Origin: Tissierellia bacterium
GTDB lineage: Bacteria > Bacillota > Clostridia > Tissierellales > Sedimentibacteraceae
NCBI GenBank assembly: GCA_028700795.1
Contig: JAQVRY010000006.1
Coordinates: forward strand, 1-34,082
DNA length: 34,082 nucleotides
Direction of reading: 5' to 3'
Below, piece after piece: positions 23,394 to 31,800 of the stretch. The notes beneath the pieces were generated by a model. The model ran no database searches. It saw nothing but the letters and a program-made list of their open reading frames with translations, and was not told the origin of the DNA. The translations under genes and the position numbers were made by a program. Within the stretch, counting starts at the first letter, position 1. Every line of letters begins with the position of its first letter.

Positions 23394-24116
23394 TTATAAA
23401 TATTTTGCAGCATCCTTGTCAATTATCAATGTTACGTCATCATGAAGCTGCAATATGGAAGCCGGTACCTTAGGAGTGATTTTACCTTTTACTGTTTTTA
23501 ATATTGCTTCAGCCTTTGATTCTCCTGAAGCAAGGAGTATTATTCTTTTTGCGGACATAATTGTTTTAATACCCATGGTTATTGCAGTCTTAGGCACACT
23601 TTCCATATTGTCAAAAAATCTTTTATTAGCTTCTATAGTTTCTTCAGTAAGTTTTACAATATGAGTGAATGGCTCAAGAAATTCCCCCGGTTCATTAAAA
23701 CCAATATGACCATTTTGCCCGATACCAAGATACATTACATCCATCTGACCTGTTGTTTTTAATAAACCTTCATAATTTATACATTCCTGCTCCATATCTA
23801 TTGCAGCACCGTTTGGAATATAAATATTTTCTTCTTTTATGTCTATATGAGAAAACAAATTTTCATTCATAAAATATCTGTAACTGTTTATGTTTGATTT
23901 ATCCAATCCTACATATTCATCTAAATTAAATGTTCGCACACTTTGAAATGAAATGTTATCTTTATACTGATTAATTACTTCTTTATACATCCCAACCGGT
24001 GTTGACCCGGTAGGAAGTCCTAATATGGCATCATTTTTGTCTTTAATCGTATTAATTAAATAATCTGCTGCCAATTTGCTTATTTCTTCATAATTATTTT
24101 TGATTATAACTTCCAT
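23394..24116 (-). CDS. nagB: Glucosamine-6-phosphate deaminase
   Basis: NagB converts glucosamine-6-phosphate to fructose-6-phosphate and ammonia in amino-sugar catabolism. The 240-residue protein has LGLPTGSTPVGMY, the catalytic FNLDEYVG (Asp66, Glu67), and GIGQNGHIGFNEPG with His137 and Glu142. The reading frame extends 59 codons further upstream, but that part has no ribosome binding site, an atypical composition and overlaps nrdJ. AAGGA precedes the ATG at 24116. No nagA or amino-sugar transporter gene is next to it. Its own terminator makes it a single-gene unit. Confidence 0.96.
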   Translation of the reverse strand: MEVIIKNNYEEISKLAADYLINTIKDKNDAILGLPTGSTPVGMYKEVINQYKDNISFQSVRTFNLDEYVGLDKSNINSYRYFMNENLFSHIDIKEENIYIPNGAAIDMEQECINYEGLLKTTGQMDVMYLGIGQNGHIGFNEPGEFLEPFTHIVKLTEETIEANKRFFDNMESVPKTAITMGIKTIMSAKRIILLASGESKAEAILKTVKGKITPKVPASILQLHDDVTLIIDKDAAKYL

Positions 24117-24222
24117 TTTTAATCCATTCCTTTCAATCCTTATTGATATTTGATTTGTGCACCTGAATTTATTTTTTGATAGTATCATAAAAAATGCAAA
24201 TAAACAATAAAAGTTTAGCAAC

Positions 24223-24263
24223 AAACAATCCTCAATTCCATGAAGCAGCATTAAGGATTGTTT
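24223..24263 (-). terminator. Terminator of nrdJ
   Basis: The 10-bp arms aaacaatcct (24223-24232) and aggattgttt (24254-24263) enclose a 21-nt loop. They are followed on the minus strand by a moderately T-rich stretch. The long loop makes this less certain than the others. Confidence 0.5.
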
Positions 24264-24277
24264 AAAGTTATATTTAA

Positions 24278-26632
24278 TTATCTTATAGGGCAAATCCCCG
24301 TATCACAGCTGTCGTTTCCTACATCCAATGCTTCTTCTTGAACTTCGTACTTGCTTAAAAGAGATGGAATAAATGGTTTCATTTCTTTTACTCTTTTATT
24401 GTATTCTTCTTCAGTTATTGATTCATATGGCATAAGCTGATAAAAACTGTCATTCAATGAAAGGAAAGAAAGTGCCACAATATCATCCCAATTATCCCAT
24501 ACCCACTGCTCAACTTCATCCCATTCATGCTCTCTTACATGGATCGTAATGGAGCAATTATGCTGAACATAATTTTCCATAAATAATTTATAATTTTCCA
24601 ACTGCTCAATTGCCGTTATATCATATTTAGTCCTTCCCACAGGAGCCTTCTGTGGAAACTCTATAACCTTTGTGGTACATGTTTTCATATCCTGTCCTAC
24701 TTCCGGATATATCGGATAATCCAATTCTTCGCATACCTTAACCAAAGGATCGTGGCTGTTTATTCTTACTCTTCTTAAAAAATATGGTGCATGTGAATAA
24801 TGAACACCGCTGGATACTCCCGGAAGCTGTGACAATGTACCTTCAGGTTTTATGGTAGTAACTAAAATAGGTGCTTTTTCACCAATTTCTCCGGCATATC
24901 TTTCTGCTTCATTGTGGGCGGCATCTCTAAGTTTTCTTAATAATGATGCCTGCTGCTCACTGTCAAGACCTACAGCATTAACCATGTCCTGCCATCCTGT
25001 AAGCGAGCATCCTGTCAGCTTATCTCTTTGCTGCACTCTATCCCACTGAGATAATTCAAGCTCCACACAGGTCATTCTGTAAGCAGCTCTTGATGACAGC
25101 CGCTGCGCCTGGATAAGCCCTCTTTCATCTAAGTTCCCGTTTTCATCAACAAATGCATAGACATTTATTGTTGTTAAATTACAAAGCCCCTTGTTATCAA
25201 GGAGTATTTCACCACAAGGATTAACTCCGTTCATATTTGGTCTTCTTTTAATTCCTGCCTCTTCATTAACCCATCCCGGCTCTCCCGAATACCGCATTTG
25301 CTCAATTTGCCATTTTAACTGCTCGCGGGTAGGTTTTTTCCTGTAATAAATTGAATTATTGCTCATTGAGCGGTGTATTATATCCTTATCAACAATCCAC
25401 TGACCATCTATTTGTTTATACAGCTTGTTCTTAGCTTCAATGCAATCTGTATCGTCATAATCAATAAGCATTATTTCTGCAGTTCTTCTTACGCCGCCAA
25501 CTACTACATTCTCACCGATTATATTTGCAATATCAAGACAATCTATAGGTTTTAGCTTAAATCTGTCCTTGCCTTCAATAGCTCCGCGCTTTTTAATAAC
25601 CGAATCGATTTTTGTGAACATGTTTTTCATACTTGCATGACCGCTGGCAGTTCCTCCAAAAGTTTTTAACACTTCTCCCTTCGGTCTGACATTGTTGTAG
25701 TTAATTATGATGGTATTTATATTTCTATATTCACTTGAATTTATAAAGCTGAAGAAATAATCAAGAGACTGAACCCATCCTTCCTTGCTGTCGCCAACAG
25801 TTATTTTTACAGAATTATTATGACTAAATTCAACACCTGTGTTATCTTCTCTCTTGGATTTTTCCACAGGAGTGTAATCTTCGTGGATTATTTTATAATT
25901 CCCTCGTACTTTAGGAAGCTTCTCTATATCGCTTTTTAGAATTCTTACACCTACCCCTGAGCCTATCATTAAAAGATAAAATAAATCTCTGAATGAATGG
26001 AAATCATTTATTACCTCAAATGCACAGTTGAAATTTGCCATAGGATAGTTATATGAAACCGGAGTCCCCCCAACCCAGAATGTTCTGCCTGACAAAAACT
26101 GCTTTAAATTGAATATGTTATCATATAGCTGCTCTGCTTCTTCTCTTTTTGTAGGTACTAAACTGCAGTTGTATTCAACTGCTCTTCTTACTGTTTCCCA
26201 CCAATATTCTCTTCTTCTTTCTTCCGGAAGCCATCTTGAATAAGTTCTGTAATAAACAAAGTTTCCAAGCTGATTCATAGGTGAGCCTATATGTTTATAC
26301 TTGCTGATAAATTCTTCGCTGAGAAGTCTGAAATCTTTTCTCTTACGAGAATCCCTTGACTTATCCCTCTCATATCTGTATAGAATATATTTCTTGGCAA
26401 CATCCTTTCTGACGCTGTCCATCAGATAATTTTCAACCTGATCCTGTACCATTTCTACAGGTATGGGAAAGTTTTTTTCAGAAAAATCCTCTTCAATTTT
26501 TAGGCTTATTTCCTTAGCCAATTCCTCATCAACGCCATCCTTTGTTTCTTTCATTGCCTTCATAATGGCATTGCTGATTTTATCGGCATTAAAATCAACA
26601 AATTTTCCGGTCCTTTTTAATATTCTAATCAT
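24278..26632 (-). CDS. nrdJ: Adenosylcobalamin-dependent ribonucleoside-triphosphate reductase (class II)
   Basis: This B12-dependent enzyme reduces ribonucleoside triphosphates to deoxy forms with or without oxygen. The 784-residue protein starts with an ATP-cone regulatory domain (about 1-95, ILKRTGKFVDFNADKI). The barrel has NCAFEVINDFHSFRDLFYLLMIGSGVGVRI, the active-site region NPCGEILL, and CNLTTINVY. It ends in the redox cysteine pair DSCDTGICPIR, as in the monomeric Lactobacillus-type reductase. AGGAG is well placed before the ATG. The gene is alone, and its promoter is bracketed by two NrdR-type boxes. The radical SAM class III enzyme and nrdR are not in the window. Confidence 0.95.
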   Translation of the reverse strand: MIRILKRTGKFVDFNADKISNAIMKAMKETKDGVDEELAKEISLKIEEDFSEKNFPIPVEMVQDQVENYLMDSVRKDVAKKYILYRYERDKSRDSRKRKDFRLLSEEFISKYKHIGSPMNQLGNFVYYRTYSRWLPEERRREYWWETVRRAVEYNCSLVPTKREEAEQLYDNIFNLKQFLSGRTFWVGGTPVSYNYPMANFNCAFEVINDFHSFRDLFYLLMIGSGVGVRILKSDIEKLPKVRGNYKIIHEDYTPVEKSKREDNTGVEFSHNNSVKITVGDSKEGWVQSLDYFFSFINSSEYRNINTIIINYNNVRPKGEVLKTFGGTASGHASMKNMFTKIDSVIKKRGAIEGKDRFKLKPIDCLDIANIIGENVVVGGVRRTAEIMLIDYDDTDCIEAKNKLYKQIDGQWIVDKDIIHRSMSNNSIYYRKKPTREQLKWQIEQMRYSGEPGWVNEEAGIKRRPNMNGVNPCGEILLDNKGLCNLTTINVYAFVDENGNLDERGLIQAQRLSSRAAYRMTCVELELSQWDRVQQRDKLTGCSLTGWQDMVNAVGLDSEQQASLLRKLRDAAHNEAERYAGEIGEKAPILVTTIKPEGTLSQLPGVSSGVHYSHAPYFLRRVRINSHDPLVKVCEELDYPIYPEVGQDMKTCTTKVIEFPQKAPVGRTKYDITAIEQLENYKLFMENYVQHNCSITIHVREHEWDEVEQWVWDNWDDIVALSFLSLNDSFYQLMPYESITEEEYNKRVKEMKPFIPSLLSKYEVQEEALDVGNDSCDTGICPIR

Positions 26633-26659
26633 ATCCCTTTTCTCCTGTTATTTTATGTG

Positions 26660-26717
26660 GTACTACATATTGTAGCAGTAACCCTAAAATATGTCAATCA
26701 AATACTATATATAGATA
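26660..26717 (-). promoter_or_regulatory. nrdJ promoter with two NrdR-type boxes
   Basis: On the minus strand TTGACA (26692-26697) and TACAAT (26669-26674) are 17 bp apart. Two sites match the NrdR consensus core CWATATATWG: CAATATGTAG at 26663-26672 (one mismatch), lying over the -10, and CTATATATAG at 26705-26714 (full match), just upstream of the -35. Their centres are 42 bp apart, four helical turns. This is the phased arrangement known for NrdR repression. Confidence 0.85.
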
Positions 26718-26795
26718 TATTTTGTAATAAACACTTAATAACATTGAAATATCATTGTTTTAAAAATTTTATCGAAATTTGTAAGTAAATTAAAA

Positions 26796-26827
26796 AAAAT
26801 CCCTTTGTTGAAATTTCAAGGAATTTT
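26796..26827 (-). terminator. Distal terminator of the ung operon
   Basis: An A/T-rich stem with a CC/GG core and one G-T pair (around 26796-26806 with 26817-26827) is followed on the minus strand by a long T run. It backs up the proximal terminator. Confidence 0.65.
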
Positions 26828-26841
26828 TTATCTTATTAAAA

Positions 26842-26873
26842 AATCTTAACATTTCTTGTAAAATATTAAGATT
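26842..26873 (-). terminator. Proximal terminator of the ung operon
   Basis: The 8-bp perfect arms aatcttaa (26842-26849) and ttaagatt (26866-26873) are followed on the minus strand by TTTTTTAATAAG. Confidence 0.65.
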
Positions 26874-26947
26874 AATTTATTATACAGTCCATTGAATTCC
26901 GCTGACCTTGAAACTCCGAAGCCATTCAATTCAATAATCTTGAGCCA

Positions 26948-27661
26948 TCAATCTTTCCAATTAATAATATCCATTGTATCCTTAAAGCAATCACTTTTTA
27001 AAAAGTCATCTTTATATGATTCCGAACACATCATTGGATGCCTGCTAATATAATGTTTGCCGTATTTAACAAATTGCTTTTTATCTTCCGCCATCCTTCC
27101 CCATAAAAACCAGTTGATATTTCTATTTTCTTCAGAAATAAACTTTAATAACTCTTCACTTAATTTCTTCCATATGGATATATGGCTTCCGGTAATGCCT
27201 GCTTCTACCGATAAATATGTGTTTAGTAAAAGCACTCCTTGTTTTTCCCATGATTTAAAAATTTTGTCCGGCGGCAAGATTGAAAATCTTCCTTCTTTTA
27301 TTTCTGTTTGTATTTCTGAAAATTTCTTAATATCACTATACTCACTTATTCCATTATAATTTTTGTAAATTAATCTTATAATATTTTTTAATGAAACTTG
27401 CTTGAACTTTTGATTCCAAGACTGCAGGTCTCCTACTTCAAAAGCACGACCTGTTGCTCTTCCTTTTTCCGGATAAGGGTCCTGCCCTAATATTACAACC
27501 TTTATATCGTTTAAATTGTTTTTCATAAAACGAAGTACATTGTCATGAGCGGGGTTTATATTACTTCCTATTTTTGTTTCTATATTATTTAGCTCATTGA
27601 TTATTTCATCAGTCAAAAATTTTTTCCAAGATGAATGTGCATCAATCGGTATCAAACTCAT
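26948..27661 (-). CDS. ung: Uracil-DNA glycosylase, divergent family 1
   Basis: This enzyme removes uracil from DNA to start base-excision repair. The 237-residue protein has the water-activating loop VVILGQDPYP (Asp61), GRATGRAFEVG, and LLLNTYLSVEAG. The usual DNA-intercalation loop HPSPLS is replaced by HPMMCSES at His208. The residue after GQDPY is Pro rather than His, and a charged stretch around 80-125 is longer than usual. So the family is clear, but the sequence has drifted. Its start overlaps the end of the upstream gene by four bases (ATGA), and it is the last gene of a three-gene operon. Confidence 0.85.
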   Translation of the reverse strand: MSLIPIDAHSSWKKFLTDEIINELNNIETKIGSNINPAHDNVLRFMKNNLNDIKVVILGQDPYPEKGRATGRAFEVGDLQSWNQKFKQVSLKNIIRLIYKNYNGISEYSDIKKFSEIQTEIKEGRFSILPPDKIFKSWEKQGVLLLNTYLSVEAGITGSHISIWKKLSEELLKFISEENRNINWFLWGRMAEDKKQFVKYGKHYISRHPMMCSESYKDDFLKSDCFKDTMDIINWKD

Positions 27662-28014
27662 ATTCTCACCTTATAAGATTCCATATTATTTTGAGACATC
27701 TTATCTTGCCACATAATTTCCATTATGTTAAGTTCCTCTGTATAGTCTGTTTTAGACTCATCTTTATCATATTCCAATATTTCAAGTATTTCAATCTTAA
27801 TATTTTCGGCTCCTGACTCCTTCCAGTCCTTTTGCAGCTCCATATTCGGATGTCCTCCGCTTTTCAATTGAAACCTTACTCTGTTCATCATTCCTTTTAA
27901 GTTATGAGTGGTTACTAAAAGATATTTATTTTTACTCTTGTTTTTCACAACAAATATACCCATTTCAGTTTTCATTTGTTTATATTGTTCTTTTAATTCT
28001 TTTTTTCTGTCCAT
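27658..28014 (-). CDS. Small GIY-YIG-like protein
   Basis: This 118-residue charged protein starts MDRKKELKEQYKQMKTEMG. The core GIFVVKNKSKNKYLLVTTHNL resembles the first strands of a GIY-YIG nuclease, and FQLKSGGHPNMELQKDWKE and IKIEILEILEYD follow. The hallmark GIY is GIF and the YIG position reads LVT, so nuclease activity is doubtful. Similar small proteins are common in Firmicutes and usually labelled GIY-YIG family. The start at 28014 lies just after the stop of the gene before it; upstream ATGs at 28041 and 28029 are in frame but overlap that gene. It overlaps ung by four bases. Confidence 0.65.
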   Translation of the reverse strand: MDRKKELKEQYKQMKTEMGIFVVKNKSKNKYLLVTTHNLKGMMNRVRFQLKSGGHPNMELQKDWKESGAENIKIEILEILEYDKDESKTDYTEELNIMEIMWQDKMSQNNMESYKVRI

Positions 28015-28015
28015 A

Positions 28016-28504
28016 TTATTTAGCGCCATATCCCATTTCATTTAATAGTCTTGCTAATATTACTAATCTTTCTCCTATTATTTCGCCATCATCACTAAGA
28101 GCCTGATTGAACAATTTAATATCTTCATCTATCTTTTCGTTATCGGTACATACTTCCACAGTCATTGCATCCCCTTGCATACCGACTCTGTCAATTACAG
28201 TGTTCTCTGTATCATACAGCTTTTCATATCTATATGCTTCTTTAAAATGAAGCAGTGCTCTTAATACTAATATTGCTAAATCAAGCACCCTATGAAGAGG
28301 AAGCTCTTCTGACTGCCTTGACCATTTTTCTCCAGTATATCTCCACACCTTTGCAGATATATCTACCTTTCCTCTGTCATTCCATTGGGCAAGTCCCAAT
28401 GACAAACCCTTTGCATCGGAATTATACGCATTTCTTCCGTCTACATTTTCATAATTTTCCGAAACGATTACAGGTTTATGTTTTAAAGCTGTTGGTATTT
28501 TCAT
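28016..28504 (-). CDS. Conserved hypothetical protein, probably DUF6530 family
   Basis: This soluble 162-residue protein begins MKIPTALKHKPVIVSENY and contains GLSLGLAQWNDRG, ISAKVWRYTGEKWSRQSEEL and PLHRVLDLAILVLRALL. From memory this fits the DUF6530 family of unknown function; the match was not checked. No catalytic motif stands out. AAGGAGA precedes the ATG. It is the first gene of an operon with the GIY-YIG-like gene and ung. A perfect 12-bp inverted repeat lies 27 bp upstream of its start, so expression is probably controlled by a regulator encoded elsewhere. Confidence 0.6.
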   Translation of the reverse strand: MKIPTALKHKPVIVSENYENVDGRNAYNSDAKGLSLGLAQWNDRGKVDISAKVWRYTGEKWSRQSEELPLHRVLDLAILVLRALLHFKEAYRYEKLYDTENTVIDRVGMQGDAMTVEVCTDNEKIDEDIKLFNQALSDDGEIIGERLVILARLLNEMGYGAK

Positions 28505-28530
28505 TTTCAGTCTCCTTTCGCCTATGTAAA

Positions 28531-28563
28531 TATACTAATTTACTTAACTACTAAATTAGTATA
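28531..28563. promoter_or_regulatory. Operator-like perfect inverted repeat before the DUF/GIY-YIG/ung operon
   Basis: The 12-bp arms tatactaattta (28531-28542) and taaattagtata (28552-28563) are perfectly complementary and 9 bp apart. They centre about 43 bp upstream of the first start codon. There is no T run, so a terminator is unlikely. This looks like the binding site of a dimeric repressor; the family cannot be told. Confidence 0.65.
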
Positions 28564-28635
28564 CTACTAAATGTGTTAGCTGTCAATCAATATATGTAAA
28601 CCTCTGGGGACAGACCATTACTGTTCACATCAATC

Positions 28636-28729
28636 TGTCATCCTGAGTGTAAGCGAAGGATCTCAGGTTTTAAGATGAGATTTTTCACCTACGGTTCAGA
28701 ATGACAAAGATATATTCATAACAATGACA
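28636..28729 (+). repeat. Dispersed MITE/REP-like element, copy 1
   Basis: This 94-bp element has imperfect terminal inverted repeats: tgtcatcctgag at 28636-28647 and ttcagaatgaca at 28695-28706. It contains the word aagcgaaggatctcagg, which is widespread in bacterial genomes. An inverted copy lies at 33692-33785. It encodes nothing. Confidence 0.85.
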
Positions 28730-28778
28730 CGGATGGCGCCCAATTAAATAATGTAAGTTTCATGAACTATTTTGGTTA

Positions 28779-28807
28779 TTGTATCGTCAAATAGTAAGTG
28801 ATATAAT
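28779..28807 (+). promoter_or_regulatory. Promoter of the macroglobulin gene
   Basis: TTGTAT (28779-28784) and TATAAT (28802-28807) are 17 bp apart, and the -10 is extended (TGATATAAT). It lies 26 bp before the start and outside the repeat element. Confidence 0.7.
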
Positions 28808-28833
28808 TAATTTATAATTTTTGGGAGGGAAAA

Positions 28834-31800
28834 ATGAAAAAATTATTATACTTAATCTTATTCATGTGCATTTTATTGTTGTCTTGTAAGAAGACTGAAG
28901 TATTGCCAGGATTAGATACTTCTCCGGTCGAATACAGCGTTGATGATAAATACGAGTTTACAGCCCTTAATTCTGACAAACAAGGAATTGATAATACCAC
29001 TGTTTTCCAACTGACTTCAAAGGAAGAAATTAATAATAATTTCATTAAAAACAATTTGCAAATAGTTCCTGTCGAAGAATACAAAATAGAAAAATTGTCA
29101 TCAACAGTACATAATATTATTCCGCTTACAAGTTTGCAAAACGACAAAATCTACCAGGTCAAGATGAACGATGAAGAATATAACTATTCATGGGCTTTTC
29201 AAACAAAGAAAAAGTTTGAAATAGAAGGTACGCTGCCTGCAGATAAAAGCAGCTATGTACCGTCAAATTCAGGAATTGAAATGTATTTTTCCTTAAGCGG
29301 CTTAGGAGAATTGGATGAATTTTTTGAAATTAAACCTCATGTTGAAGGAAAATTCCTGTATAAAAACAATACAGCTATTTTTGTGCCTGATAAATTGGAG
29401 GAAAACATCAATTATACCGTTACTATAAAAAAAGGATACGGTCTAAAAGACAGCCCGCAGAAGTTGGAAGAAGACTATTCATTCAGTTTTAACACGAAAA
29501 TCGAAAAATATGCCGAAGTTTATTTTGACAGGCCTATGACAAATATATACGAAAACAATGTTAAAATAATTGAAGCATATATAACTAATGAAAATTTAGA
29601 ATTTGACATAAATATTTTCAAATATTCAAATGCTGACTATTTTGCTGAAAATATTAATAATTTTGCAGAAACAGGCAAATTTTTAGAAGCTGACGGAAAT
29701 ATTGAAGATATTGAAGGAATTACTAAAATTGATACTATAAAGCAAAAGCCAAACATCGTGTATAAATACAACGATCCAAAAGGGTTGTTCGAACTTCCCG
29801 ACCTTGAAAAGGGATATTATTTATTAGAATTTTCAACAGAAAATGGTGAAAAAAATTATCACTTCCTGCAAATTAACGATATGCTTATTTACTATGCTTT
29901 ATTTGAAAATCAAATTGTTGTTATCGCATCAGATGCATCAGACAGCAAGGGTATTGTGGATGCAGGTGTTGTATTAAATGGAGAGCACTTGGGTTTTACT
30001 GATAATGACGGCATGCTCATTATTGAAAGAGATACGTCTATCTATGAAAACAAAGCGATTTCTTTAAGAGTTGAAGCGAAAGGTTTCAGTGATTTTGTAT
30101 ATGCAGATAGCTTTTACTTTTTTAATTATTACTACAGAAGTCAATATGAAGCTTATAAATATTTAAGGTATATTGATACGGACAGACCTGTCTACCTTCC
30201 TATGGATAAAATTAACGTATGGGGTTTTGCAAGACATAGGGATGATAAGTCTGTTAATAAGGTGAGAGTTGAATTGGTTGAAGCCAATACAGGTATAGTG
30301 TTTGATGAAAAAACAGTTGACTTAACAAATATCGGAACCTATCAAACAGAATTTAAAATAAAAAATATAACTTCTGAACTTCTTCAAATAAATGTATACG
30401 ACAATGATTTGAAAATATCTACAAAATATATATCCATCGGAGAATATACAAAACCTCTTTATACGGTAAGCGGTGAATTTGACAAGAAATTTGTTTACAA
30501 CGGTGAAAGTATAAATTATAAGGTAAATGCCAATTTCTTTGACGGATATCCCCTGCCCGGATTGGAGCTTAAATTTGGCGGATTTCCAACCAACTATAGT
30601 GGAAGTATTGATTATGGGCAAATGGATTCAACCGTTAAGCTGAATGGTAAAGGAGAAGCTGTAATAAATGTAAATACAAATGTAAATAGTGACAGCTGGA
30701 AACCTGTTTCTATAAGAACAACCCTATGGAACGCCAAGGCAGAGGATAAGTCTGTTGGGGTTATGGATACATTTGAAATTTTCCCTCACAATAAAATGGT
30801 TGAAATTGAGCAAAATGATATGGTGCATCCAGAAAATATACAGATATTGCTGCATAAATTAGACATTACCAATTATGATAGCCAATACTTTGGCGGGTAT
30901 GAAAAATTAAGGGGTAATCCGTTAAGCGGAACAGTATTAGTTAGTGTGACAGAAAGCTACTATGAAAAAGTCAAAAAGGGTGAGTATTACGACTATATAA
31001 ATAAGACAAATGTAATTGAATACACGTATAATCTCATTGAAAATGTCGTTTTCAATGAAATTACAGAAATAACCGATGGCTACGGCAATGTTCAAATTCC
31101 GAATTTTAACCCTCAAAGAACTTATAAGGTTGCAGCAGAATATATGAGTGAAAACGGCCCTATAAGAGAGTGGTCACATATAGGAACCTATTCCCGTTAT
31201 TATGAAAAACCTTATTACTCCTTGGAAAAAGATGATGATAAAGAGAATTACAGATTAAATGACAATGTCAGTTTAAAGCTTACATATAACGAAGACAATG
31301 TTGAAAATACAGATAATGGCAAGCTTCTACTAATAATAATGAAAGATGGGCTTATTGACTATAAAATAACGGACAATACAAGTCTCAGCTTTGAATTTAA
31401 AGAAGAATATATACCAAATGTAATGATTAACAGTATATATTTTAAAAACGGATATATGTATCCCGTGGATTTTTTAGGCTCTTTATTTTATGATACAACG
31501 GAAAAACAAATACATTTTGATGTTACAACTGATAAGGAAGAATACAAACCCGGTGAAGAGGTAGTATTAAATATTAAAACAAAGGATGAAAATAATAAAC
31601 CAATTACTGCAGACGTAAATATATCCGTTGTAGATGAGGCGTATTTTGCATTGTTTGAAAAAAGAGTGGATACTTTGAATTCTTTATATAGCCGAGTCAG
31701 GAAAACAGGACTGAATGCTTCTTATCTGTCAAATATTGATTTAAGTATGGATAAAGGTAATGGTGCCGAAATGGGCGGTGGAGGAGAAGATTACGCTAAT

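Larger units (their letters stand above)
26633..26947. other. Intergenic region between nrdJ and ung
   Basis: This gap of 315 bp holds the nrdJ promoter with its NrdR boxes near 26660-26717 and two tandem terminators for ung at 26796-26873. The AT-rich stretch 26718-26795 shows no gene or clear motif. The stretch 26874-26947 contains no frame of note. Confidence 0.7.
28505..28833. other. Intergenic region between the ung operon and the macroglobulin gene
   Basis: This divergent gap of 329 bp contains the inverted-repeat operator (28531-28563), a ggggacaga word at 28605-28613, one mobile-type repeat (28636-28729) and the macroglobulin promoter (28779-28807). No open frame with a ribosome binding site was seen. 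Confidence 0.7.

Noticed and set aside
24117..24293. A 59-residue N-terminal extension of NagB
   Set aside because: The extension has no ribosome binding site, overlaps the end of nrdJ and its terminator, and does not belong to the family. AAGGA stands before the ATG at 24116.
26633..26900. A cobalamin riboswitch before the B12-dependent reductase
   Set aside because: No B12-box-like sequence was seen and the leader from the predicted start of transcription is only about 30 nt. NrdR control explains the region.
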